Shown one piece after another: positions 53,365-62,614 of a stretch of 64,000 nt of DNA (position 1 is the first letter of the stretch; every line of letters begins with the position of its first letter). The translations under genes were made by a program, and so were the position numbers. The stretch is from a virus. Under the pieces are notes generated by a model. The model made no database searches, had not been told where the DNA came from, and was given only the letters and a program-made list of their open reading frames with translations. The DNA lies in IMG/VR virus record IMGVR_UViG_3300029448_000025, positions 1 to 64,000 of that record; one strand, written 5' to 3'.

Positions 53365-53880
53365 TCAAACAATACTTTCTTGGTAAGTAATATAAACATC
53401 ACAAATACCGGCTGTAATAGCGGCCCCTGCAATAGTAAGTAAAAGATTATGCGCACCTGCTAAACCAATTGCACTTCCACCGGCAGTAGCGCACAATTCC
53501 CAACCAACAGTAGCGGCGGCAAGTGCGGCATCGTCAAAAGCAGTAGCGGCCATAATACCGGCGGCTGTTCCTGTATATCCAAGAGCGATTGTTGCGCTAC
53601 CCGAAGAAGTAAATGCTTGGGTCGGAACTACTAAAAACGATTTGATAAATGTTCCGGCGACAAGTGTTTGCGCTGTTCCGTCTGCGGCAGTTAAAGTTTT
53701 AGCGCCAGTAGTCTTTGAAGAACCGTCATAAGAAAACTTTAGGGTCTTTTCAATAGTAGTTGCTGTCTTTGCGTCAGTTACGGAGTCTGCTTGTAGTTTT
53801 GCGGTTGATACCGACAAATCATCAAGGTGTCTATTTTTAAGAGCGCGGTCGAGTTGCGAGTTGGTGTGTCCTACTGCCAT
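53365..53880 (-). CDS. Ala/Gly/Thr-rich structural protein
   Basis: 171 residues, low-complexity beta-rich sequence (TGAKTLTAADGTAQTLVAGT) similar in texture to fibre or head-decoration proteins. First gene of the minus-strand late block. Function unknown. Confidence 0.5.
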   Translation of the reverse strand: MAVGHTNSQLDRALKNRHLDDLSVSTAKLQADSVTDAKTATTIEKTLKFSYDGSSKTTGAKTLTAADGTAQTLVAGTFIKSFLVVPTQAFTSSGSATIALGYTGTAAGIMAATAFDDAALAAATVGWELCATAGGSAIGLAGAHNLLLTIAGAAITAGICDVYITYQESIV

Positions 53881-53977
53881 AATGATACACAGAAACCGTT
53901 TGACTTATCAAAGTATTGGGTAATCCATACTAAAAATTATTAAGCAAACAAAATAAAAAGTTAATTAGGGCGTTAAA

Positions 53978-54121
53978 ATGATAGATTTTACCTTTAATGG
54001 AGTAGTTTTAATTGGCGGTAGCACACTTTTGATACTTGAGTTAATTTGGTGGGCATTAGTGTTTTTGTTTATTCTTTTTAGACGAAAGAAAAAATTAAGA
54101 AAGAATAAAACGATTGACTGA
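53978..54121 (+). CDS. 47-residue single-pass membrane peptide
   Basis: Starts MIDFTFNGVVLIGGSTLLIL; one long hydrophobic stretch then a very basic tail (RRKKKLRKNK). Preceded by TTAGGG. Opposite strand to the late block and next to element B. A short holin-like topology, but function is unknown. Confidence 0.5.
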   Translation: MIDFTFNGVVLIGGSTLLILELIWWALVFLFILFRRKKKLRKNKTID

Positions 54122-54129
54122 ATACAAAT

Positions 54130-54282
54130 TGCTATTATTCTTTATTCTTTACTAAGAGATAAAAAACTATTATCTAAGTAAATAATAAGCGGCCCAATAT
54201 CTAAACACTTAAGAAGAATTAAAAGAATAAATCGAATAGGCTTTCAGTGCCTTGTTTATTTCTTTTTTAATTCTTTCAAAAG
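54130..54282 (-). repeat. structured intergenic element B (inverted relative of 7.5 kb)
   Basis: On the minus strand it reads GAATTAAAAAAGAAATAA, then CACTGAAAGCCTATTCGAT, about 100 diverged bases, then TAGTAAAGAATAAAGAATA. The same blocks in the same order occur on the plus strand at 7507-7650. The piece GAAAGCCTATTCGAT also recalls the CTATTCGAT/ACTGAGAGCCT forms of the 57-63 kb repeat. Confidence 0.75.
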
Positions 54283-54309
54283 CATAAAAAGAATTAAATT
54301 GCGCAATAC

Positions 54310-54317
54310 CTTATAAG
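54310..54317 (+). promoter_or_regulatory. TATA-box promoter of terminase operon
   Basis: CTTATAAG lies 23-30 bases before the ATG at 54340, implying an almost leaderless message. Confidence 0.6.
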
Positions 54318-54339
54318 CCAAACCTATTAAGTGCGTAAT

Positions 54340-55566
54340 ATGGCAATAGAATACCATGATGCTGTTAAAAAAGAAATTGATGAGCATTATACTGGAAACA
54401 TTATGGCTTTTTCAAGACACATGCACAGTATTATGCCTGAAATAACAAGTGAACAGCATAGATGGCGTTTGCGTATGTTAAAACAACATATGTCGGAGAT
54501 TTTTCCTGTTTTTAAAAATGTTGATTATAATGCAGAAATACCAAAACAATTTGACGGCACTCAAGCACAGTTAATACGCATTATGCACAAACGGTTTCCT
54601 GAAATCTCAAAGTCAGGTTGGGAGTCAAGGATTCGGGCGGCATGGGAAAGAGAAGCGGTTACTCGCACAGAAACACCCCATTTTATTGTCGAACACTTGA
54701 AAAAGAAGTCAAGTAGTCAAGAAGACCTATGGAATGCTATTGAAGAACGCTCAAAAGCGGCGATTCTTGCAAACACAGATGCTCGTTGGGCTACATTTCA
54801 CATGAAGTCCGATAAACGATACATTGGCATTGCATTTCAAAGCGACCAACACATAGGCAATCCATTTTGCGACCATGAAAGGTTGCGCGAAGACACAGAA
54901 GCAATTGAACGACACCCTGAATGCTATGTTATTCATGCGGGTGATTATATTGACAACTTTATGATTGACAAACCTCGACCTGCTATGAAAGCACCTATTC
55001 CTCCTTCTATCCAATGGCAACTATGTGAACACTACATTAACATGAGTCCTAATTCACTTATGGCTATTGTTGCGGGTAATCACGACCTTTGGACTGCCGG
55101 TGCAACAGATTATGACCCTCTAAAGCGTCTTGCGCAAGACAGAGGCGTTTTGTATCACCCGTATGAGTTAAACCTCAAAGTTATTCACGGCGATATTCCT
55201 TATCACCTTAGTATTCGACATAAGCGAAGAGGTAATTCAAATCTCGACCCAAGCCGTGTAATTAAGAAAATGTGGGATGACGGAGAATGTGATTTTGACA
55301 TTGGAGTTATCGGACATCATCACACGCCATCAGTTGTTCCTTTTACTCGACATGCAGTTGAGCGTTGGGCTTTAAGGCCGGGCGCATACAAAACAATAGA
55401 CAGTTTCGGTGAAATGTGCGGTTTTCCGAGAGAACGCCCAACATCCCCTATGGTTGTCCTTGATTCTCAAACAAGAGATATTCAAGCATTTACAGACCTT
55501 AGACATGGACTTAGACTTCTTAACACTCTTAATGGAAGGAAAGCAAATGCCTATATGGAAGAGTGA
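54340..55566 (+). CDS. calcineurin-like metallophosphoesterase
   Basis: 408 residues. Metal-site motifs SDQHIG (168-173), HAGDYIDN (199-206), AGNHD (245-249) and GHHHTP near residue 325 define a calcineurin-like phosphoesterase. The first 150 residues are helical and extra. Shares an operon with TerL, suggesting a role in DNA-end processing, DNA or nucleotide hydrolysis during packaging; the substrate cannot be read from the sequence. Start chosen by TATA spacing. Confidence 0.85.
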   Translation: MAIEYHDAVKKEIDEHYTGNIMAFSRHMHSIMPEITSEQHRWRLRMLKQHMSEIFPVFKNVDYNAEIPKQFDGTQAQLIRIMHKRFPEISKSGWESRIRAAWEREAVTRTETPHFIVEHLKKKSSSQEDLWNAIEERSKAAILANTDARWATFHMKSDKRYIGIAFQSDQHIGNPFCDHERLREDTEAIERHPECYVIHAGDYIDNFMIDKPRPAMKAPIPPSIQWQLCEHYINMSPNSLMAIVAGNHDLWTAGATDYDPLKRLAQDRGVLYHPYELNLKVIHGDIPYHLSIRHKRRGNSNLDPSRVIKKMWDDGECDFDIGVIGHHHTPSVVPFTRHAVERWALRPGAYKTIDSFGEMCGFPRERPTSPMVVLDSQTRDIQAFTDLRHGLRLLNTLNGRKANAYMEE

Positions 55567-55744
55567 TGACGAACAGTTAATCCTTACTGAAATGGGGCAT
55601 GATTATGTCGCATTTAATATATTTTCAGAAGAATTAGTTATTGGCATTATGCTTAATAGAAATGAAATTGAAGAGTTATGCAACTCTTTGCTTGAATACT
55701 GTGGAATACCTGTTTTTGAGGTGAAAAACAATGATGAAGAATAG
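55547..55744 (+). CDS. small acidic protein, possible terminase partner
   Basis: 65 residues from an ATG with GGAAGG upstream; overlaps the phosphoesterase by 20 bases and TerL by 14. Acidic with a helical end. By position it could be a terminase accessory, but no motif supports this. Confidence 0.5.
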   Translation: MPIWKSDDEQLILTEMGHDYVAFNIFSEELVIGIMLNRNEIEELCNSLLEYCGIPVFEVKNNDEE

Positions 55745-57230
55745 AATAATGACTGCTCTTAATATGGAAAGAAGCAGGTATGACATTAAACATTTTTATG
55801 AATGGCTTGGCTACAATTGGGGCGACCACATAGGAGAATGGTTAAAACTTTACAGTGAAAGAGGCGAAAGACAAGTTCACCGTGTATGCGTAATTGCACC
55901 TCGCGACCACTCTAAATCAACAACTCTTCGAGTAAAAGTTCTTCATCAATTACTTTTTGAAAAGTGGCGAGGTAAACCGTTTACTATTTGGTTGTTTTCC
56001 GCTAATAAAGACCTTGCGATAAACAGACTTGATGAAATAAGACAAGACCTAAAACGACATCCTGAATTGTCAAGACTTATTGATGTAACAAAAGGAAACA
56101 GATATGAGTTGCGATTAACAAACGGCGCTTGGATTAAGGCAACATCCGTTGGTTCAGGTATTCGGGGCGAACATCCAGCCGCAATTGCTCTTGACGATGT
56201 ATTAGACGACCAAAATGATATGTCTTATGATATAGTCCAACAATGGTTCAGAAAAAAATTAACACCTATGCTATCGCCCGGAACTTCTATTTATTGCGTC
56301 GGAACGCCTATGTCAATGAACGATTTATACCATACTGAAATGCTAAGTAATGAGTCTTGGCAATCATGGCGTAAAGGTTCTATTGTAAATTATGACGAAT
56401 GGAGAAATGACCCTGATAATGTAAAACCTGTCTGTCTGTGGCCTTCTGAAAGACCTATTGAGTTTTTGCTTGAACAACGACAAGCAATTGGTGATTTAGC
56501 ATTTGCGCAAGAATACCTTTGTAAAGTAGTCGATGACGACAGCGCAGTTTTCCCTCAACAACTTACACGCAAAAATATGAACATGGATGTTATACTGCAA
56601 AATAAAAAAATACATGACGGGCGCTATGTTATAGGCTTTGACCCTTCACATGGCATAGGAAAAGACTACACGGTTATGGTTGTTCTGCGTCAAGACAAAG
56701 AAGGCTTCATACATATTGTAAATATGTGGCGAAAAAACGATTTTCCCCCAAATAAACAAATTGAAATGATTGGAAAGTTTAATGACGCATACAAACAGCC
56801 AACTTTTGCTTTTGAAAGCGCAGGTTTTCAATCTCTTTACAAATCTCTCGTTGAACAAAGCAAATTGACGCTCGATATGAAAATGAGCAAGGTATCAAAC
56901 AAAACACTCAAGCAAGGACTACTAAATCGCCTCCGAGTATGGTTTGAACAAGAAAAAGTCGTCATACCCTATGGAAACGACGAAACAAGACGGGTTATGA
57001 GCATCCTCCTTGACGAATTGGAGTCGCACGCATGGAAAAACGGCGATATTGTCGATAAAGGCAAGCATAATGACACAGTTATGGCCTTTGCGCACGCAAT
57101 AGACCAATTTAAGACAGGCTTTAACGCCGGATTAGCCATGACAACAGGCCAAACTGACATATCTAAGTGGAACACAGCAAAAATTAACAAAAATAAGCGA
57201 GTTTCAAGCAAATATGTGCCTTTTTTCTAA
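55731..57230 (+). CDS. terL: terminase large subunit
   Basis: 499 residues. ATPase: Walker A APRDHSKST (56-64), Walker B AIALDDV (151-157), coupling motif VGTPMS (190-195). RNase H-type nuclease: D304 (IGFDPSHG), E362 (AFESAG) and D448 (KHNDTVMAF). It cuts concatemers and drives DNA into the procapsid through the portal. Encoded on the strand opposite to the portal and far from a clear small subunit. Its stop borders the repeat-rich non-coding region, where a packaging signal could lie. Confidence 0.93.
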   Translation: MMKNRIMTALNMERSRYDIKHFYEWLGYNWGDHIGEWLKLYSERGERQVHRVCVIAPRDHSKSTTLRVKVLHQLLFEKWRGKPFTIWLFSANKDLAINRLDEIRQDLKRHPELSRLIDVTKGNRYELRLTNGAWIKATSVGSGIRGEHPAAIALDDVLDDQNDMSYDIVQQWFRKKLTPMLSPGTSIYCVGTPMSMNDLYHTEMLSNESWQSWRKGSIVNYDEWRNDPDNVKPVCLWPSERPIEFLLEQRQAIGDLAFAQEYLCKVVDDDSAVFPQQLTRKNMNMDVILQNKKIHDGRYVIGFDPSHGIGKDYTVMVVLRQDKEGFIHIVNMWRKNDFPPNKQIEMIGKFNDAYKQPTFAFESAGFQSLYKSLVEQSKLTLDMKMSKVSNKTLKQGLLNRLRVWFEQEKVVIPYGNDETRRVMSILLDELESHAWKNGDIVDKGKHNDTVMAFAHAIDQFKTGFNAGLAMTTGQTDISKWNTAKINKNKRVSSKYVPFF

Positions 57231-58867
57231 AAAATCGGCAAAAATTAAAAAAAATATAAAAATTGTGAGAGGTGGTTGGCGTGCGTAGCCCCGTCAGTAT
57301 GCGCAGTTTTTGGCGCACCTAAAGCGCAGGTTCAGGGGCCGCAATTATTTTGCCTAAACGACGCACTGCGAGCCTGTTTGTCTGCGTGTTCTGCGCAGTT
57401 CATGCTCGCGCAGGTGCGCGTCATCACGCCACACGCCTTATGCGTCTGTTTTTCGATTTGCGCCAAAAGTTTCTGAAAGGGCCACTGAGAGCCTGTTTAG
57501 GGCCAATAATCCACTATTCAACTCAAGGTTCAGTAGTGCGAATGGCACATAGCGAGGCTGTTTGACCTTCTGCGCAACCCCAAATATGCGACCTTCTGCG
57601 AGACTCCAAGCGATTCATTCAGAAAACCACGCCAAAATTGACGCCTCAGAGCCTCCCCCATAGCCCCGCAGTCTATCGTTTAGACCACCCTCAAACGACC
57701 TTCTCAGAGTTGAAACCTCAGAACTCAAAACCGTTGCACTGCGCCCCACCTTAGAAACTGCGTGAACCGTTGTTTTCAAGTATCAAACCGCCGTTTTCCG
57801 GTTTACCGCCATACATGCCGAATATGTGCAATTTCTCAACATTGCCGAAAGAGTCCGTTTTCACCATACCGGCACTGCGGCGCAGTCTATCGAATGACTA
57901 CTGAACCGATGGTTCCCCTATGGTAGCACTCCCCGCAATTTTGCGCAGAGCCTCAGTGCATCGAATAGAAAGCAACGGGGTGCGGCTATTGCATCATCGA
58001 CTTTCGGCGTTTTCTGCGTGTTTTCTAAAATCGCCGTTTCCGTTCCGTTTGGGCTGTTTTTGGTTTTTCATCGAATGTCGGAAACCTGCAATTTATCCCG
58101 CCGATTCTGAAAAAAACGATGGACTGCGAAGCCGACACTAAAACCCCGCAATCCCTAAACGATGCACTGAGAGCCTATGAGTTCTAAACGCCGCACTGCT
58201 CGACCGGCGGCCCCATGTCGGCTTGACATCGACCGGACAACAGCCCCGCAGTCATGCGTTTACCGATTCGGCCTCGCGTGCATGATGCGCGTGCGTATGC
58301 GAGATTTGGGGGCTTTGCGTGGATTGTCTAAACGATGGACTGAGAGCCTATCCTCTCTCCTGATTCGATGCCTAAACGATGGACTGCGCCGCTATTTTCC
58401 GGTTTCCGACATGACCTGAAACGACCTTTTCGGCCAAACAGCGCCGCAGTGTTGCTTTTAGACCTGTTTTCTGAAATGCTAAACGATAGACTGCGAGCCT
58501 ATTGATATTCTGCTCTGCGCCGTATTCCTAAACGATAGACTGAGAGCCTGTTATTTTCCTAAACGATGGACTGAGAGGCGGAGAACCCTAAACGATGGAC
58601 TGCGAGCCTGTCGCCTAAACGCTATACTGCGCCGCAATTGTAGAGCAGTGCATCGAATAGATTCTGCGAACACCCCTAAACGATAGACTGCGCCCCGATT
58701 GTCTCTCAGTGCGCCGTTTTTTTTCAGGAGATTTCGACAAAATCAAAACCCGCAACCGTCGAAGATGTGCATATAAGAACTGCGCCGTTTTGCTTCAAGG
58801 CACACTGCGAGCCTGTCGCCGTCGCAGTGCATCGTTTAGGTTGCTTCTGCGCCGTTTACCTTCTCGC
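57231..58867. other. 1.6-kb non-coding region packed with repeats
   Basis: No credible gene here: open frames are short, overlap one another and lack ribosome sites or codon structure. In a genome otherwise coding-dense this is exceptional. It begins with an A-rich stretch (57231-57262) and then holds about 20 copies of the asymmetric repeat listed separately, on both strands, plus frequent GCGC-containing words. An origin, partition locus, packaging site or array of small RNAs could reside here. Confidence 0.75.
57353..58841. repeat. dispersed repeat, core CTAAACGATRGACTGMG
   Basis: Plus-strand copies start near 57353, 58113, 58154, 58184, 58328, 58371, 58479, 58527, 58558, 58587, 58614 and 58675. 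Minus-strand copies lie at about 57664-57683, 57879-57896, 57951-57968, 58244-58263, 58644-58660 and 58821-58840. After ACTG the copies continue in one of a few ways: CGAGCCT, AGAGCCT or CGCCGC/CGCCCC. The left part is CTAAACGAT or CTATTCGAT. Half-copies (such as CACTGAGAGCCTG at 57483-57495) also occur. Spacing is irregular (27-150 bases or more), so this is not a CRISPR or tandem array. Confidence 0.85.
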
Positions 58868-58877
58868 TTCATATACT
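58868..58877 (+). promoter_or_regulatory. TATA-box promoter of ATPase gene
   Basis: TTCATATACT 32-41 bases before the ATG at 58909; GGAGAG precedes the ATG. Confidence 0.55.
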
Positions 58878-58908
58878 CCCATGAGAGAGGTGAAACCGGA
58901 GAGATACC

Positions 58909-61515
58909 ATGATACAAAATATATGTATGAAAATAATGGCCTTCATCCTCGCAGTGGTGCTTTTTACCACTGCGGCGGGTGTCGGTCTTGAGCAAAACCC
59001 TTTGACTGAGGTTGAAGGAGAAGACAACATGAACAAAGAAAACGACGCACTGCGCCCCATTTGGGCAGAGTTGCCTGAACAAACGCACATCTCGCGTTCG
59101 CGAGTCAAGCGTTTTCACCGCAAGCAACAATTGCGTGAACAGCGCCCCCGTCATGCGTTCAAGCGAGCATTGCGCCGCTTGTTTTCTTTAGGGCATCTGC
59201 GTGAAGAATCGAAAGGTTCAGGCGTTTGGATTCTTGACAAAAGAAGCACACTGCGCCGCATTTCGGACTTCTTGAGCCATCGGGTTCAAATTATCCGTAT
59301 TGGCTTCGCAGTCCGTCGATTAGCGAAGGAAACCGCGAAGAAGAACGCAGAACTCACACTCGCGAGTGATGCGTTTTCATCCGTTGAAATTGCGCCGCAG
59401 TCAAACGAATTGTTTGAATATCAGTGGGATGAGGTCTGCGAGTGTAAAACCTGCGGAGATTTCACCGATGAAGTCGATTTGACCCTTGAAAATGGGCCGC
59501 AGTGCATCGAATGTTACTTAGACGAAACCGACGCACTCACGCAGACACGCGACGACATCGACAAATACGCAGACTGCGAGCCGGTCGATGGTCTTTTGTC
59601 AGACCTGAACCCCGACCTCGTAGAATACGGAAACGCTACACTGCGCCGCACTTTCTGCGTCGTTGCTGTTATCGCGGTTTTGTATGCTTTCGACATCACT
59701 CAATTGTCTTTCAGTCTTGCGTTTATCGGCGCAGTTCGCACGCCCAAGCCTCAATGGTTGAAGGACGCGGAGAACTCAGGCGTTGAAGTGATTTCAAAGG
59801 GTCGCAGTGTTCCGATTTCAGGCCGAAAGGAAAACACACGGGTGAAGTCCTGCGCCGCTTGCGGTTGCGATATTCCCGCCGGTCAATACTTCGCCCAACT
59901 GAATGCGAAGAAGGGAAACGGTGAACCTTTCGCCTCCTTAAAGCCACACTGCGAGACATGCACAGCCGAATATATCCAAGTTCATCAAACGATAAAATCG
60001 TATCGCTCAGGCGCACATAATGCGCCTGTCGCGAGTGCCTCGGTTTCTGAACCTGAACCTGAACCTTTGACCGTCAATGTTCAAAACAACGCACTGCGCC
60101 CCAATTCTTTCAAGGGAACATGCGCAGTTTGTAGCGTTGAAGTTCCGTCGAAGGCGGGATTCATTCACGCAGAGAGTCCGAAAGGGCATAAAATCCGATG
60201 TGCTGAACACGCAACTGAGGCGCTGTTTATCGGTTCAAACGGTGAGCCGATTCAAGGCAAAAAGTCCAACGGCGCAAGCCGTGTGATTCCTGAACCTTCA
60301 CAGGCTCTCAGTCAAGCGGTTAAGGCGCAAGTTTCTGCGTCGTTGCCATCGACTGCGCAAGGCGATAAAATCGAACTTCTTCAAGCGTTGCTTTCAGGCG
60401 ATGGTTTGAATGAAGAACAAGTGCGCAGTGTTGCGAAAGCGGTTGTTGAACAATACGCAGAAACTGCGATTCAAAACGGCGTTCAAAACGCTTCTGCGCA
60501 TGTTGAAGAACGGATTGAAAAAGTCGTTTCAGAATTGAAGGCTCAAGAAGTCATCAAAACGCTACACATCAAGCCATCGAAGAAGGCCAAAGCGGTGAAA
60601 ATATCAGGCGCTTATCATCCCGCAGTGCCGACCGTTTTCTCAATCCTGAAAGCGGGGCTTCTCAATGGCTCGCCGTTGCCTGTTTACATGGTGGGCGAAG
60701 CGGGAACCGGCAAGTCTTACGCAGTGGCTCAGGTTCAAGCAATGCTTCAAGCGGCTAAATTGCAGAGCAGTAAAGCGTATGGAGAAATCATATGCTTCGC
60801 AGATATGACACGGGGCGACCTTCTCGGTAATGTGAAGTATGGCGTGGGCGGTAAAGGTTCTATTGAATGGCAACGCAGTGGCCTTGTTAAGCCGCTTCTT
60901 GAAGGCGGCGTGGCCTTTGTCGATGAAATAGACAAAGCAGACCCCGCAGTCCTCGTTTTATTGAACGGCGTGCTTGCATCGCGAACCGTCATCAATCCGG
61001 CAACGGGTGAAGTCCTGAAAGTGCATCCTCAAGCGGTGATAATCGCCGCAGGAAACACCGGCGGTCATTCGATGGGCGGCGCTTACAAAGCGGCGCAGAT
61101 TCAAGACGCCTCGCTTCTTGACCGATTCGCCGCAACCGTAGTGAAGTTTGGATTTTCCGCACGCATTGCGGCTTCAATATGTGGCCTCAGTCATTCGATG
61201 GCCGAACCTGAAAACAGTCCACGCGGTGAACCTGCGCAGATGTCCGAGGTTTTGAAATCCTATACCGAATTGCGCCAAATTGTAGTGGGTCAAACCACTG
61301 TGCAATACAGCAACCGCGCCCTTCTTCATGCGTCGGTTTTGGCTAAAGACGGGTGGACTCTGAACGCCATTATTGGTCGATGGGTTGAACCGCTTGATTC
61401 TGAACTCCGCAGAGAGGTTTTGAATCACTTCGGAATGATAGACGGCGAGGCTCTTTCATTGGTTCCGCAAGGTGTCTTTGAACCTGAATCCGTAGATATT
61501 GCGGGAGGCGCTTAA
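58909..61515 (+). CDS. membrane-anchored zinc-ribbon MoxR-type AAA+ ATPase
   Basis: 868 residues. N-terminus MKIMAFILAVVLFTTAAGVG is a signal- or anchor-like helix; a second hydrophobic part lies at about 250-276. Zinc pairs: C179/C182 with C199/C202; a CAACG...CETC set about 315-350; a CAVC...CAEH set about 404-430. The AAA+ module follows: Walker A GEAGTGKS (596-603), Walker B VAFVDEIDK (668-676), sensor AAGNT and LDRF arginine finger near 737. This is MoxR/CobS-like, a family whose members remodel targets with VWA partners; such a partner follows directly. An alternative ATG at 59029 has its own GGAG and would omit the anchor. Confidence 0.75.
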   Translation: MIQNICMKIMAFILAVVLFTTAAGVGLEQNPLTEVEGEDNMNKENDALRPIWAELPEQTHISRSRVKRFHRKQQLREQRPRHAFKRALRRLFSLGHLREESKGSGVWILDKRSTLRRISDFLSHRVQIIRIGFAVRRLAKETAKKNAELTLASDAFSSVEIAPQSNELFEYQWDEVCECKTCGDFTDEVDLTLENGPQCIECYLDETDALTQTRDDIDKYADCEPVDGLLSDLNPDLVEYGNATLRRTFCVVAVIAVLYAFDITQLSFSLAFIGAVRTPKPQWLKDAENSGVEVISKGRSVPISGRKENTRVKSCAACGCDIPAGQYFAQLNAKKGNGEPFASLKPHCETCTAEYIQVHQTIKSYRSGAHNAPVASASVSEPEPEPLTVNVQNNALRPNSFKGTCAVCSVEVPSKAGFIHAESPKGHKIRCAEHATEALFIGSNGEPIQGKKSNGASRVIPEPSQALSQAVKAQVSASLPSTAQGDKIELLQALLSGDGLNEEQVRSVAKAVVEQYAETAIQNGVQNASAHVEERIEKVVSELKAQEVIKTLHIKPSKKAKAVKISGAYHPAVPTVFSILKAGLLNGSPLPVYMVGEAGTGKSYAVAQVQAMLQAAKLQSSKAYGEIICFADMTRGDLLGNVKYGVGGKGSIEWQRSGLVKPLLEGGVAFVDEIDKADPAVLVLLNGVLASRTVINPATGEVLKVHPQAVIIAAGNTGGHSMGGAYKAAQIQDASLLDRFAATVVKFGFSARIAASICGLSHSMAEPENSPRGEPAQMSEVLKSYTELRQIVVGQTTVQYSNRALLHASVLAKDGWTLNAIIGRWVEPLDSELRREVLNHFGMIDGEALSLVPQGVFEPESVDIAGGA

Positions 61516-61834
61516 GCGTAAACTGCGCAAGCATATGACGGCCAGTTTATACTTGCCCGATGCTACGCAGTCAAACGAAAATGGAGGTGAAAAAGTGAAT
61601 ATGAAACATCAATTTCAAGGTCGGAATAAGAAGCGGCTTGAGAACCGACATGTCGATGATGAAGGGTGCGAATATGGCACTGCGACACTTGGAGGTTCTA
61701 AGTGCGTGGTTTCGATTGCTCCGAGTCATGGCGCAGTCATCCGTTCATTGCATGGCGGGTCTAAGATTTCAGGCGGCGAACCGCATGACATCAACTCCCC
61801 GTATCAATCATTTCATGGGCGCAGTGCATCGAAA
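59038..61834. repeat. repeat copies inside the ATPase and VWA genes
   Basis: Copies of the 57-58 kb repeat occur inside coding sequence: plus strand near 59038, 59245, 59569, 59630 (AAACGCTACACTGCGCCGCA, nearly the 58616 copy) and 60084; minus strand near 59392, 59494, 60301 (full CTCTCAGTCAAGCGGTTAAG form), 61183 and 61817. The plus-strand copies give recurring peptides (NDALRP, STLRRI, ATLRRT, NNALRP). Confidence 0.7.
61546..61553 (+). promoter_or_regulatory. TATA-box promoter of VWA gene
   Basis: TTTATACT in the gap after the ATPase gene, 42-49 bases before the GTG at 61595. Confidence 0.55.
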
Positions 61835-62614
61835 GAAGAAGTTTACGCAGAGGGTTTGAAGGGCGCAAGTCATCAACCTGATGCCGACGCCGTTTCAAAG
61901 CACGCAAAGCGATTCGATGCCATCAAAAGCCTTGTTTCAAAGTCCGTGAAAATTGTCCGAAAAACGGAAGACTTCGCCGGTAAAGTCGTTGGACTTGACA
62001 TCGGCGCGGCATTGCGTGGTGATGCGTTTATACGCAACAAAAAGCGACGGCGCACTCAATCCGAATGTGTCGCCATATTTGTTCCCGTGAATGCGGTCGG
62101 GTCGGTCGATTCTCGCATTTGTCAAATCCGCAGTAGTGCGGCGTTGGCATGTGCGCAAATCCTTGAAGACTCAGGCCAACCCGTTGAAGTCTATGGGCTT
62201 GCGTGGTCTTGCGGCGTGTCTATCGGTTATGACGGTCTAAGCGTGGTTAAGGTCAAGGGTTCAAACGAACCTTTCAACCTCGGTCAAGCGGCTTCGGCTC
62301 TGTCTGCGTGGTCTTGGCGTTCTCTGATTTTCGGGTTCCGTGAACTCGGATTCGCAAACGCCCTTGAGCATCGAATGACCGACGGCGGCGGCAGAAGCAT
62401 GGTTCCAACTAAGCGATTCTGCGCCGAACTTGCCGACCTTCTCGGATGTCAAAAGTTCGCCTCAATTGCCCATATTCCCCGACGGGGAACCCGATGGACT
62501 ACGGCCAACGCTGAGAAAGAAGTCGAGCAATGCACAGACGCCCTAATCGAAGCACTGAAAGGCATTATGAAGAATGATGATGCCTTTTCAGGTCTGAACT
62601 ACGGGAGAGACTGA
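61595..62614 (+). CDS. VWA-like (CobT-type) partner protein
   Basis: 339 residues from a GTG seven bases after GGAGG; an ATG two codons later is possible. Residues about 155-260 (VAIFVPVNAVGSVDSRICQI, then ALACAQILEDSGQPVEVYGL) follow the order of phage VWA-like proteins (DUF7192 type) in which the metal-site serines are partly replaced. A helical C-terminus follows. Pairing MoxR-type ATPase with a VWA protein is a known chaperone arrangement, so the two probably act together. Confidence 0.6.
   Translation: MNMKHQFQGRNKKRLENRHVDDEGCEYGTATLGGSKCVVSIAPSHGAVIRSLHGGSKISGGEPHDINSPYQSFHGRSASKEEVYAEGLKGASHQPDADAVSKHAKRFDAIKSLVSKSVKIVRKTEDFAGKVVGLDIGAALRGDAFIRNKKRRRTQSECVAIFVPVNAVGSVDSRICQIRSSAALACAQILEDSGQPVEVYGLAWSCGVSIGYDGLSVVKVKGSNEPFNLGQAASALSAWSWRSLIFGFRELGFANALEHRMTDGGGRSMVPTKRFCAELADLLGCQKFASIAHIPRRGTRWTTANAEKEVEQCTDALIEALKGIMKNDDAFSGLNYGRD

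Noticed and set aside
57276-58419. Short open frames of 60-80 residues in the 57.2-58.9 kb region
   Set aside because: They overlap each other in several frames, lack ribosome sites and are made of translated repeat units; no domain or codon pattern supports them.
57353-58841. CRISPR array in the repeat-rich non-coding region
   Set aside because: Repeats are imperfect, occur on both strands and have irregular spacing; there are no uniform spacers and no cas operon. The Cas4-like gene at 24379 lies among replication genes.
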